Part shown: one piece after another, positions 27,001 through 34,426 of the stretch
How the letters are laid out: each line of letters starts with the position of its first letter
How positions within the stretch are numbered: position 1 is the first letter of the stretch
DNA from: Nitrospirota bacterium
GTDB taxonomy: Bacteria; Nitrospirota; Thermodesulfovibrionia; Thermodesulfovibrionales; UBA6898
Direction of reading: 5' to 3'
Assembly (NCBI GenBank): GCA_016215155.1
Contig: JACRLQ010000098.1
Location: forward strand, 29,186 to 93,185
Length of the DNA: 64,000 bases
Position numbers and translations under genes: made by a program
The notes under the pieces: model-generated
What the model saw: only the letters and a program-made list of their open reading frames with translations
What the model was told of the DNA's origin: nothing
Databases searched by the model: none

Positions 27001-28200
27001 TTATTTCTCAAGACTCTGATAATACTTGATCAGAATTTCGGCCACCTCAGGACGGGAGAATTCCTTGGGCGGCGCGATGCCCTGGCCCAGCATTTCGCGG
27101 ACCTTTGTGCCTGAAAGCAGAACAAAGTCTTCTTTTTTGTGGTCAGGCGCCTCGCACATCATCACGACCTTGTTGAGTTTCTTCGAGTATGCGGTATGGT
27201 CAGCCTTGAAGATTTCGATCTTCAGGGCGCCGGCGGGCACCTCTTCGTCAAATATTTTCTGCGCGTCGAATGCGCCGTAGTGGTCGCCCACACCGGCGTG
27301 GTCGCGGCCGACGATGAAGTGGGTCGCGCCCATGTTCTGGCGGAATATGGCATGCAGCACGCCCTCGCGCGGGCCGGCATACAGCATATCGAACCCGTAC
27401 CCTGTGACCATCGCGCTGTTTTTGGGGAAGTACAGCTCGACCATCTTACGGATAGCGGCATCACGGACAGGCGCCGGGATATCTCCCTTTTTCAGCTTGC
27501 CAAGCAGCATGTGAATGACCAGGCCGTCGCAGCCTAAACGGTCCATTGCCATGTGGCAGAGTTCTTCGTGGGCAAGGTGCATAGGGTTACGGGTCTGGAA
27601 GGCGACGACCTTCTTCCAGCCGCGCTCAGCGATTTCGTTACGAATTTCGACCGCGGTGCGGAAAGTGTCAGGGAATTCATCCTGGAAGTAAGAGAAGTTT
27701 AATACCTTGATCGGACCTGATATGCAAACTTTACCCTGCGCGTTGAAGGCCTCGACCCCCGGATGCGCCTCGGGCGGCTTGGGACGGTACACTTTTTCAG
27801 ACATCATCGCCATATCCGCATCGCTGAATTCTTCAACCGCCTTTACATCCATGACTGCGAGGATCGGATTACCTTCAACGTTTGGATCTTTAAGGGCTAT
27901 GCGGTCACCCGCTTTAATGTTTCCGGCATCCTTGACCAGGTTTAATACCGGAACAGGCCAGAACAACCCCGAGGTTGTTTTCATATCTTTGGCTACCGAC
28001 AAGGCGTCAGCCTTATTCATGTAGCCTGTCAGCGGGTTAAAGTATCCGCCACCCAGCATGACTGCATTGGCCGCGGTAGCCGAACTCACAACAATAGAAG
28101 GCAGACCCTTCGCTTCTTTCTGCAGGGCTTCATTTTGAGCCGTATCATACACAAATAGCGGATTCAGTTCATCTGAACCATGTGGTTTAATCAAAGACAT
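27001..28200 (-). CDS. sat: Sulfate adenylyltransferase (ATP sulfurylase)
   Basis: Forms APS and pyrophosphate from sulfate and ATP, or the reverse. A 399-residue homo-oligomeric type without an APS-kinase domain. The nucleotide-binding motif FQTRNPMHLAHEEL and the GRDHAGVGDHYG loop are intact. First gene of the sat-aprBA-qmoABC-CBS-hppA array, with a ribosome site AGGAGG upstream of the start. Confidence 0.97.
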   Translation of the reverse strand: MSLIKPHGSDELNPLFVYDTAQNEALQKEAKGLPSIVVSSATAANAVMLGGGYFNPLTGYMNKADALSVAKDMKTTSGLFWPVPVLNLVKDAGNIKAGDRIALKDPNVEGNPILAVMDVKAVEEFSDADMAMMSEKVYRPKPPEAHPGVEAFNAQGKVCISGPIKVLNFSYFQDEFPDTFRTAVEIRNEIAERGWKKVVAFQTRNPMHLAHEELCHMAMDRLGCDGLVIHMLLGKLKKGDIPAPVRDAAIRKMVELYFPKNSAMVTGYGFDMLYAGPREGVLHAIFRQNMGATHFIVGRDHAGVGDHYGAFDAQKIFDEEVPAGALKIEIFKADHTAYSKKLNKVVMMCEAPDHKKEDFVLLSGTKVREMLGQGIAPPKEFSRPEVAEILIKYYQSLEK

Positions 28201-28681
28201 TGTGCTTCCTCCTGTTTAATTTTGATAAAGTTAGCCATTGTCACGGTCTTAGCTTTTAAAAACATATACGGTCACCATTGCCAAATTAAATTGTTTGAAG
28301 CGGTTTTTCCGATCTTCCGCAAGACCTCAAAAAACTGCACGATGCTTAACTGCATTTAATTTATGGCGGTTTATAACTTTTACAACCTTATAACTATAGA
28401 CGCCTGCAATTTTTTAAGTCAAATTCATATTTCTGATGAAATGATAAGAATTATTTATTTATCTGATTCCAGAATTATCATGTCGCATCATAATGACCTG
28501 CCGATATCGCCGCGCACTGACGGAGTAATTGTAAGAATCCACTTTAAATCAATGGGTTACATGACCGGTTGAGATTTTTTATAAATTATATTTATTATTG
28601 ATATATCAGATTTAAGGACACTATTCCTACAACATGGTCTTTATAACGATCAGATCCTAAACACCACAGCGAGGCGGAAAA
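28201..28681. other. Divergent intergenic region, 481 bp, AT-rich
   Basis: Separates sat (minus) from the transaldolase gene (plus) and must hold both promoters. It is noticeably AT-rich. A 69-codon plus-strand open frame (28363-28572) lacks a ribosome site and any recognisable protein feature, so it is not called. No repeat or RNA gene is recognised. Confidence 0.5.
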
Positions 28682-29344
28682 ATGAAATTTTTTATCGACA
28701 CTGCAAATATCGACGAGATCAGGAAGGCCTGGGAACTAGGGGTAATCGACGGCGTTACAACAAACCCCTCGCTCCTTGCAAAAGAGGGAAAAGACCCTGT
28801 CGAGACGTTCAGGGCCATATGTAATATTGTTGACGGTCCTGTCAGCGCGGAGGTCATAGGGACAACATCAGATGAAATGGTGAAGGAGGCAAAGGCGCTC
28901 TCGAAGATCCATAAAAACATCGTCGTCAAGATACCTATGACGGAAGAAGGCCTGAAAACGGTAAAAAAACTCTCCGGCCTTAAGATAAAAACCAATGTAA
29001 CATTAATTTTTTCTTCAACGCAGGCGCTGCTCGCTGCAAAGGCGGGGGCCACATACGTCAGCCCCTTCGTCGGACGGCTCGACGACATCAGCCATAACGG
29101 GATGGACCTGGTAGGCGAGATTATAGATATATATGAAAATTATATGTTCAAAACCGAGATCATCGTCGCCAGCGTCCGCAATCCGCTCCATGTGGTAGAT
29201 GCCGCAAGGATGGGGGCGGACATAGCCACGATACCTTTTGCCGTCATTTCCCAACTGATACAGCATCCCCTGACCGATATCGGGCTGGCGAAATTCCTGA
29301 AGGACTGGGAGAAGGTCCCTTGCAAGGAGAAGGCGCGCAAGTAA
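28682..29344 (+). CDS. Transaldolase / fructose-6-phosphate aldolase family
   Basis: A short transaldolase of 220 residues, the TalC/Fsa-type single TIM barrel. It starts [20 protein letters not shown], with [13 protein letters not shown], the Schiff-base lysine in [12 protein letters not shown], and [10 protein letters not shown]. The subfamily has both true transaldolases and fructose-6-phosphate aldolases; sequence reading alone does not separate them. The ribosome site GAGGCGG is seven bases upstream. It is followed after 1 bp by an FmdB-like gene. Confidence 0.9.
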   Translation: MKFFIDTANIDEIRKAWELGVIDGVTTNPSLLAKEGKDPVETFRAICNIVDGPVSAEVIGTTSDEMVKEAKALSKIHKNIVVKIPMTEEGLKTVKKLSGLKIKTNVTLIFSSTQALLAAKAGATYVSPFVGRLDDISHNGMDLVGEIIDIYENYMFKTEIIVASVRNPLHVVDAARMGADIATIPFAVISQLIQHPLTDIGLAKFLKDWEKVPCKEKARK

Positions 29345-29345
29345 C

Positions 29346-29558
29346 ATGCCGATTTATGAATATATATGTAACGACTGCGGGGAAGAGTTCGAAAGACTTG
29401 TCTTCGGAGGGACTGTAGTCATCTGTATGAAGTGCGCCTCAGGCAATATCAAAAAAAAGATGTCCGCCTTCGGCATGAGCGGCGTCGAGAAGCCTTTTGC
29501 AGGGTCCAAAGACGGCTGCGGAACATGCAGCAAGGGTTCCTGCAGTTCGTGCCATTGA
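29346..29558 (+). CDS. FmdB-type zinc-ribbon protein
   Basis: A 70-residue FmdB/putative regulatory zinc ribbon: MPIYEYICNDCGEEFERLV followed by CMKCASGNIKKKMSAFG, giving the CxxC...CxxC pair. A C-terminal cysteine-rich tail (CGTCSKGSCSSC) could bind a second metal. Coupled to the transaldolase gene upstream; function unknown. Confidence 0.85.
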   Translation: MPIYEYICNDCGEEFERLVFGGTVVICMKCASGNIKKKMSAFGMSGVEKPFAGSKDGCGTCSKGSCSSCH

Positions 29559-29602
29559 ATTAAAGGCGGGCGACCACAAGGGGACCGCCCCTGCGAAAAC
29601 CC

Positions 29603-30025
29603 CTACTGTTCCGGATATATAAACGGGTTTGCCCGGATGATTTTTGTCAATTTAAGAGGCTTGCCCTCCATCTGAAAAACAGCCATGCCCCTGTCCTCGG
29701 ACTTCCTGCTGCCTGCGGTCCAGGCGCTTTTCCAGGAGATATTAAGCAATGTCTTTGTATTTTCGATCTCTACCCATCGGGGGGTAAAGGACAGCTCAAC
29801 CTTGTCAAAGCCTTTCTTGCCTGCGGTTATGTCCCTGAACCCCTCCGGAGTGGAGTGCTTCTGTAACGCGTCCTTGTCATTATTTATAAAGGCAGTTCTG
29901 AGAGTCTCGGCGAGGGCGAAGGCCTCCTGTGACATCAGAGATTCCGGCGATACCTGCTTGACCTCCTTCTTTCCGCATGAAATCAGGGCCATAACGATAA
30001 TTAACAATAGAACTGTTTTTTTCAT
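29603..30025 (-). CDS. Small lipoprotein, unknown function
   Basis: A 140-residue precursor. The signal peptide MKKTVLLLIIVMALISCGKK carries an LISC lipobox, so Cys17 should be lipidated. The mature part resembles small alpha/beta (NTF2-like) secreted proteins in pattern, but no family is recognised. It converges on the FmdB gene. Confidence 0.7.
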   Translation of the reverse strand: MKKTVLLLIIVMALISCGKKEVKQVSPESLMSQEAFALAETLRTAFINNDKDALQKHSTPEGFRDITAGKKGFDKVELSFTPRWVEIENTKTLLNISWKSAWTAGSRKSEDRGMAVFQMEGKPLKLTKIIRANPFIYPEQ

Positions 30026-30173
30026 TCCGTGAATTTCTCCTTCTCGATAGTCTCACGATAATGATAAATCGCGGCCTGTTTTTTTGCAACTGGCGGCTAT
30101 CCCATGTCAGTCTAACGATATTTCAGTAACCGGTACCTACTTGATCTTGTTGGGAATTCTGCTAAAATGACCT

Positions 30174-30854
30174 ATGGGCAGACTCATCGAAAATCTTCGC
30201 CTCAGAGGCAGGTCTCATGTATTCAGGAACAGGGCCGACGCCGGGAGAAAGCTTGCCGAAAGTCTCGCTGCCTATGCGTCTTCGGACGCGCTGGTGCTGG
30301 CGATTCCGGCGGGCGGCGTGCCTGTAGCGCACGAAATAGCAATACGCCTGGCCCTGGCAATGGACATAATAATCGTCAGAAAGGTGCAATTCCCTGACAA
30401 CACGGAGGCAGGGTTCGGCGCTGTCGGCCCCGACGGAGAAGTAATCTTTAATGACACTCTCGTAAAAAGCCTGCGACTTTCGCCCGAGGCAGTCCATCGG
30501 CAGGTAGAAAAGACAAAAAAAGTCGTTGAAGCCAGAAACATTACATTCAGAAAAGGGCGTCCCTTTCCCGACCTGGCGGAAAAGACCGTCATTATCGCTG
30601 ATGACGGCCTGGCTTCGGGCTATACCATGGCGGAAGCGGTCAGGTTCGCCGTGAGGAAGAAGGCCGGCAAAATTGTCGTGGCCGTCCCGACCGCTTCAGA
30701 AAGCTCCGTATTGTTACTCCTTCCATCTGTTGACGAGCTTCATTGTCTGAACGTCAGAGGCTACCCCTTTGCCGTTGCGGAGGCATACCTCCAATGGCAT
30801 GACCTGAGCGATGAAGAAGTTATCTCAATATTGAACATGCATCCGGCCGGATAG
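30174..30854 (+). CDS. Phosphoribosyltransferase family protein
   Basis: A 226-residue PRT fold. The PRPP-binding motif appears as VIIADDGLASGYTMAEAV (about residues 141-158), and VLAIPAGGVPVAHEIA is the conserved early loop. It belongs to the group of putative phosphoribosyltransferases often fused to dienelactone hydrolase domains elsewhere; here it stands alone. Substrate unknown. Confidence 0.82.
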   Translation: MGRLIENLRLRGRSHVFRNRADAGRKLAESLAAYASSDALVLAIPAGGVPVAHEIAIRLALAMDIIIVRKVQFPDNTEAGFGAVGPDGEVIFNDTLVKSLRLSPEAVHRQVEKTKKVVEARNITFRKGRPFPDLAEKTVIIADDGLASGYTMAEAVRFAVRKKAGKIVVAVPTASESSVLLLLPSVDELHCLNVRGYPFAVAEAYLQWHDLSDEEVISILNMHPAG

Positions 30855-30877
30855 TCTATACTCTCGAAAAGATGACG

Positions 30878-31546
30878 TTAGTCCTTTTGCTTACGCGTTT
30901 TTCTCGCGCACCCTTTTTGGGCATAAACTGACACTACATTACCATACCAGTCTTTTTTCTGCTCATACCGCAAACATAGAACAGGCGATTCTGCAAACGT
31001 ATCCTCGAAATACTTTTCCCATAAGATCCAATATTCACCGCCCGGCCCCATGCCCGGTAACTCGCGCACCTCTTTGTTATCAAAGAAATCGAAGAAGTCG
31101 AGGTGAAGATCAGCAAGAGCCATGACGCGATTGAAGTTATTGTCGGTATTTGTGATGGATTGCGTATTTGTAATGGCTTTTGCGTTATTGAAATACGGCC
31201 AGACCTCAGGGTGCTCAATAAATACTTTATCAATATCTAGCATTTGCGTATATATATTTTGCCAAACCCCAGTTTGAGCAGCGGTTTCATTTGCCTTCGT
31301 CTGGCGCTCATTTATCTTCATCTGACGTTCCATTGCATCCATTTGACGTTCCATTGCGATCATTTGACGCTCATTTATTTTCATCTGACGTATTGACGAG
31401 TAAAGTCCAAACCCAGAAATAATCGCAGCTATTGCCAAGATCGTAACTTCAAGAAGTTTCCAGTTAAAGCCCTTCGAATCTTGTGCTTTTGTGAGACTTT
31501 GCCCTTCATGTGCGTCTCGTTCTGAATGTGTGTCCTCTTCCGTCAT
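30878..31546 (-). CDS. Membrane-anchored coiled-coil protein, unknown function
   Basis: 222 residues: a polar N-terminus, one transmembrane helix (about residues 31-48), a short methionine-rich coiled coil with a repeating RQMxAMERQM / RQMKINERQ pattern, then a soluble domain of 140 residues. No enzymatic motif seen. Proteins with this layout are frequent in defence islands and as orphan genes. It lies on the same strand as the E2/JAB/E1 operon but 412 bp past its end, so membership is unproven. Confidence 0.65.
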   Translation of the reverse strand: MTEEDTHSERDAHEGQSLTKAQDSKGFNWKLLEVTILAIAAIISGFGLYSSIRQMKINERQMIAMERQMDAMERQMKINERQTKANETAAQTGVWQNIYTQMLDIDKVFIEHPEVWPYFNNAKAITNTQSITNTDNNFNRVMALADLHLDFFDFFDNKEVRELPGMGPGGEYWILWEKYFEDTFAESPVLCLRYEQKKDWYGNVVSVYAQKGCARKTRKQKD

Positions 31547-31958
31547 GATGTCCCCCTCCTATTTGGCAACTGCATGCGAAAAGACTATTAGTCTGGATTA
31601 CGCAAATTATAGCATGTACCTATGATTGGAAAAAATGTCAGACTTGGCCGAGTAGTGCTGAAGTTCGTCGCGCCAGCACAGCACTGGACAAGCTTGGAGG
31701 AATCGAAGGCGTGAGCTTGCTTCTGGCATGAGCTTTAAGTATGTCGCGGCGCGTAGGCCTGCCCGGAGAGGAGCGACGTGCTTGAAGCATTCCCCGTGCA
31801 TCGCCGGAATGTTCCGTGCGCAGTCAAAGGATCTTGAAGGCGATCCGTGCAAGGGGCATGACAGAACTGCAAGCGGAGTGACTAAGCGACTGGGGGGTAT
31901 GGATAAACCGAGTGGCTGTGAATGGTGGGTGGGAGAACAGCCACGGTGCCAGCGGCTG
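31547..31958. other. Structured intergenic region, 412 bp, no gene recognised
   Basis: Lies between the E1 gene and the coiled-coil gene. It holds at least three inverted repeats: GTGGCTGT/ACAGCCAC (31912-31944), CATTCC/GGAATG (31788-31811) and AGTGCTG/CAGCACT near 31659-31684. Short open frames on both strands have no recognisable protein signature. The first hairpin lies just past the E1 stop but lacks a T run. Could be an RNA element, an intron end or decayed coding sequence. Confidence 0.5.
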
Positions 31959-33332
31959 CTACTTTTCCATAGTGCCTGATAGCGTAGCGTACTTACTATT
32001 CTGGATCATCTGTCGATGTACTCGCGTACTTAAGCGTTTGCATATACAGTCGGGACGCCGCACTTGTGAAACGTTTACTATACGCGGCAAAGGCGATGTA
32101 TAAAGCATTGTCCTATTTGAGGTATACGGAAGGTCAGGCATTGAAACCTTCAGAATTTCCGCGGCAGCCATAGCACCAGCAGCAAAAGAAAGAAACGGCA
32201 AGGCAGCATCTACCTGTTGCTCATTCCCCGGTTCAGGGATTTTGCCAGTGGCGCAAGTCGTCTCAACATGACTGGTTTCAGGGAAAAGACAGCAAGAACA
32301 AGGCTCTTTAATAGGGATATGCCGGATGACGCTTGCCTGCCAGTTTCGCCCAGTGGTCCCATATATTTGTATAGGCGGATATGAGCTTTCTATGATGGAC
32401 CGCACATTACGCTCATTCGCGGCTGAGATTAGCATGTCTGGCCTTCCGGCTGGGCGGCAAGCCCATTGTGTGGCAATATCAAGGGTACAGCTCTCACTTA
32501 TAACATTCGCAATACTTGCAGCCTCAAGGTATTCTTTCACAGCGTCTGCTTTCAATTGCCCGACGTGCTTGTTGATGAATATAGGTGATCTATCAAGGTT
32601 GTGGATGAATATAGGTGATCTATCAAGGTTGTGGATTTTTACAATATCACCATCAAACAAGATAGTGGAGAAATACGGCGCAGTTAAGGTCAAGAAATAA
32701 AGAATCGCTGTGCCTACAGACCCGGTGCCGACTGTCCATAATTCGCCCAGATCAGGATGCATTGGCAGAACAGGGGCAGTTGAATCTGTAAAGTCGTGGT
32801 TCCAAAATAATGTGTTGAAAGTAAGAGGCTGTGAGGCCATAGGGCAGTCATGAATGAACAGATTGGCTGCCGCGATGATTGCTGCCATAGCGGGGCCGAT
32901 GGGATTTGCAGAAGTGCAAGGGCTCAGAGGTGAGGGGCCAGGGCCTATATAGGTGTTCCAGCCAGATCCATGTACTACAATGTCATGGTCAGCAGAACCG
33001 AAGCGTAATATGGAGTCACCGGCCCGACGAATACGTAATTCGAAGCGACCGTAAGGATCAGCCTCATAGAGCCGTTGCTGGATGAATTCGCGAAGATTAC
33101 GGCCAGCCCATGGCAGAGGGCTAACAATTTGCACATTTGGAATGTCAAGGGCCAGTGCAGGCGTCATACGACCGAGAAGATTGGCGGCTGTCAAAACTGC
33201 AACCTGGCCATCGTAGCGAGCAGCATAGGAGGGTTCAACACTTAAAAGAAGCCAGCGATTAGGGTCAAGCCTTCGACCCGCATAACGAAGGGTGCGGTTA
33301 TCGCGCTCATCGCGCCAAAGCTGTTCGTTCAT
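31959..33332 (-). CDS. E1-like (ThiF/MoeB-fold) ubiquitin-activating enzyme homologue
   Basis: 457 residues. The N-terminal 150 residues are a variable domain; the ThiF/E1 adenylation domain begins at about residue 210 with the ATP-binding GTGSVG, then LFDGDIVKIHNLDRS. Zinc cysteines appear in CSCCLFPE, and the expected catalytic cysteine in TTCATGK, aligned with the SCAEAG region of MoeB. The loop that normally reads NLDRSPIF is duplicated by a 30-bp tandem repeat, which may impair activity. It overlaps the JAB gene by 4 bp. By family it would adenylate the C-terminus of a ubiquitin-like protein and pass it to the E2. Confidence 0.88.
   Translation of the reverse strand: MNEQLWRDERDNRTLRYAGRRLDPNRWLLLSVEPSYAARYDGQVAVLTAANLLGRMTPALALDIPNVQIVSPLPWAGRNLREFIQQRLYEADPYGRFELRIRRAGDSILRFGSADHDIVVHGSGWNTYIGPGPSPLSPCTSANPIGPAMAAIIAAANLFIHDCPMASQPLTFNTLFWNHDFTDSTAPVLPMHPDLGELWTVGTGSVGTAILYFLTLTAPYFSTILFDGDIVKIHNLDRSPIFIHNLDRSPIFINKHVGQLKADAVKEYLEAASIANVISESCTLDIATQWACRPAGRPDMLISAANERNVRSIIESSYPPIQIYGTTGRNWQASVIRHIPIKEPCSCCLFPETSHVETTCATGKIPEPGNEQQVDAALPFLSFAAGAMAAAEILKVSMPDLPYTSNRTMLYTSPLPRIVNVSQVRRPDCICKRLSTRVHRQMIQNSKYATLSGTMEK
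32574..32636. repeat. 30-bp tandem duplication inside the E1 gene
   Basis: Two exact adjacent 30-bp copies (32574-32603 and 32604-32633) plus three matching bases. They are in frame and repeat the ten residues IHNLDRSPIF at about residues 233-253, in the conserved loop after the nucleotide-binding strand. The perfect identity means it is recent, or an assembly artefact. Confidence 0.9.
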
Positions 33333-33850
33333 TTTATCCTCCCTGGAATGATATGGACACTTCTGGAATTAAGCTCTACGAAACCACGTTCGGCGTAATA
33401 CATATAAAAAGCTGCGCCATTCAATGAAGGTAGATGTCGCCCGTAAGATGGCAGCACTATGGAGACGAACCCGCTGTAAGCGATACGAGCGCCAGCGTTG
33501 TCTCCATTGCTGTGAAACGCGTGGCCGGGGTGCGTATGAACTTGACCAACAACCTGAAGCCCAAGATTAGAAGCAGCCCGTACTACTTTAGCCATGGAAG
33601 GTGCACTGACAAAGAAACTTCCAGGTGTGGTTTCGGCTTCCGGCTTATACGCTGAGACAGCCAGTGTTGTTACATCATCACTCTGACCAAACAGGTAGGC
33701 AACTCCCTCATTTTTCTGATGGATTTCTTTGGACAGGCAGTCCTGCAGAGCTTTAATTACAGACTCGCCAAGTATGAGGCGCGTGTTCCGTGATGCGGCG
33801 GTATTCTTATTTGGCTTGCGACGTAGCAATCTCTCAAAAATAGAGCTCAT
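33329..33850 (-). CDS. JAB/MPN-domain (JAMM) metallopeptidase
   Basis: A 173-residue JAMM isopeptidase homologue. The catalytic Glu lies in NEGVAYLFG, and the zinc site is QVHTHPGHAFHSNGDNAG (HxHP...S..D), complete. In bacterial ubiquitin-like systems such enzymes mature the Ubl or remove it from targets. It lies 2 bp after the E2 gene and overlaps the E1 gene by 4 bp, so the three are one operon. Confidence 0.9.
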   Translation of the reverse strand: MSSIFERLLRRKPNKNTAASRNTRLILGESVIKALQDCLSKEIHQKNEGVAYLFGQSDDVTTLAVSAYKPEAETTPGSFFVSAPSMAKVVRAASNLGLQVVGQVHTHPGHAFHSNGDNAGARIAYSGFVSIVLPSYGRHLPSLNGAAFYMYYAERGFVELNSRSVHIIPGRIK

Positions 33851-33852
33851 AA

Positions 33853-34308
33853 CTACCCCTTGCGTCCTTTGAAATTGGGACCGTAAAGTTCTCGATAGAT
33901 GCGAATCGCCATTGCCGATAATGTGGTAGTGCTCCCTGTGTAGGAATTCGTCATCCAGTTAGCAAGCTCCCAGTCACTGTGTGGCCCGGCAGGATCAATC
34001 TTCTTGTAGGCGAGTCTGTTCCAAGGAGCGCAGATGCGCCCAGAGTCGTGAAAATATCCACCACCCTTTGGCGTATCTTTTGGTTCATCTAATGTCTTCG
34101 TTCTCAGGTTATACCAATGGAAGGCGGGCGGGACCCCGGGGAAGCCCTCACAATCCACAAACAGGTGGAAGCAGGTTCTATCCGGGGCCGCCATTCCGAT
34201 AACAAACTGTATATCAGTAAGCATATTAAGAAACCAGCAGCGTGCCAAAGCAATCTCTTCCAGATCGCGGTATTGCTCTATTACAGTCAGCTCTGTCGCG
34301 CCTTGCAT
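33853..34308 (-). CDS. E2-like ubiquitin-conjugating enzyme homologue
   Basis: A 151-residue E2-fold protein of the prokaryotic type. The strand-and-proline region reads CEGFPGVPPAFHWYN, comparable to the YPxxPP...HxN region of E2 enzymes. The candidate catalytic cysteine is in SGRICAPWNRLAY (about residue 93), and the helix GPHSDWELANWM follows. It starts 3 bp after the stop of the Ubl remnant (TGAGCCATG). Identification rests on these motifs plus the neighbouring JAB and E1 genes. Confidence 0.82.
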   Translation of the reverse strand: MQGATELTVIEQYRDLEEIALARCWFLNMLTDIQFVIGMAAPDRTCFHLFVDCEGFPGVPPAFHWYNLRTKTLDEPKDTPKGGGYFHDSGRICAPWNRLAYKKIDPAGPHSDWELANWMTNSYTGSTTTLSAMAIRIYRELYGPNFKGRKG

Positions 34309-34311
34309 GGC

Positions 34312-34416
34312 TCAAACTCCGGAGCCAGTGGCGACAAGCTCCAAAGCGATAGTACCATGAAACCCGAAGCTTATTAATGTCCTTTCAACGGGCTGAAGAA
34401 CTATCCCGCTATGCAC
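34312..34416 (-). pseudogene. C-terminal half of a ubiquitin-like protein, truncated by the adjacent element
   Basis: From a GTG at 34416 the frame reads 34 residues: HSGIVLQPVERTLISF then GFHGTIALELVATGSGV. The pattern follows the second half of ubiquitin (AGKQLEDGRTLSDYNI, QKESTLHLV), with hydrophobic positions and the TL turn aligned, and ends GSGV in place of GG. The frame stays open upstream (PLRLSV, like QRLIF of ubiquitin) but runs straight into the inverted repeat of the transposase element at 34427. The first half is not found beyond the element. Homology is judged by eye over about 30 residues. Confidence 0.6.
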
Positions 34417-34426
34417 GGAAAGTCTT

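Noticed and set aside
28363..28572. 69-codon open frame upstream of the transaldolase gene
   Set aside because: AT-rich promoter region, no ribosome site, no recognisable feature.
31607..31852. Minus-strand 81-codon frame in the E1/coiled-coil spacer
   Set aside because: Covers inverted repeats, no ribosome site, no recognised domain; described as structured spacer.
31959..33850. E1 and JAB genes as Cap2/Cap3 of a CBASS system
   Set aside because: No CD-NTase or CBASS effector gene nearby, and E2 and E1 are separate genes with a Ubl remnant upstream.
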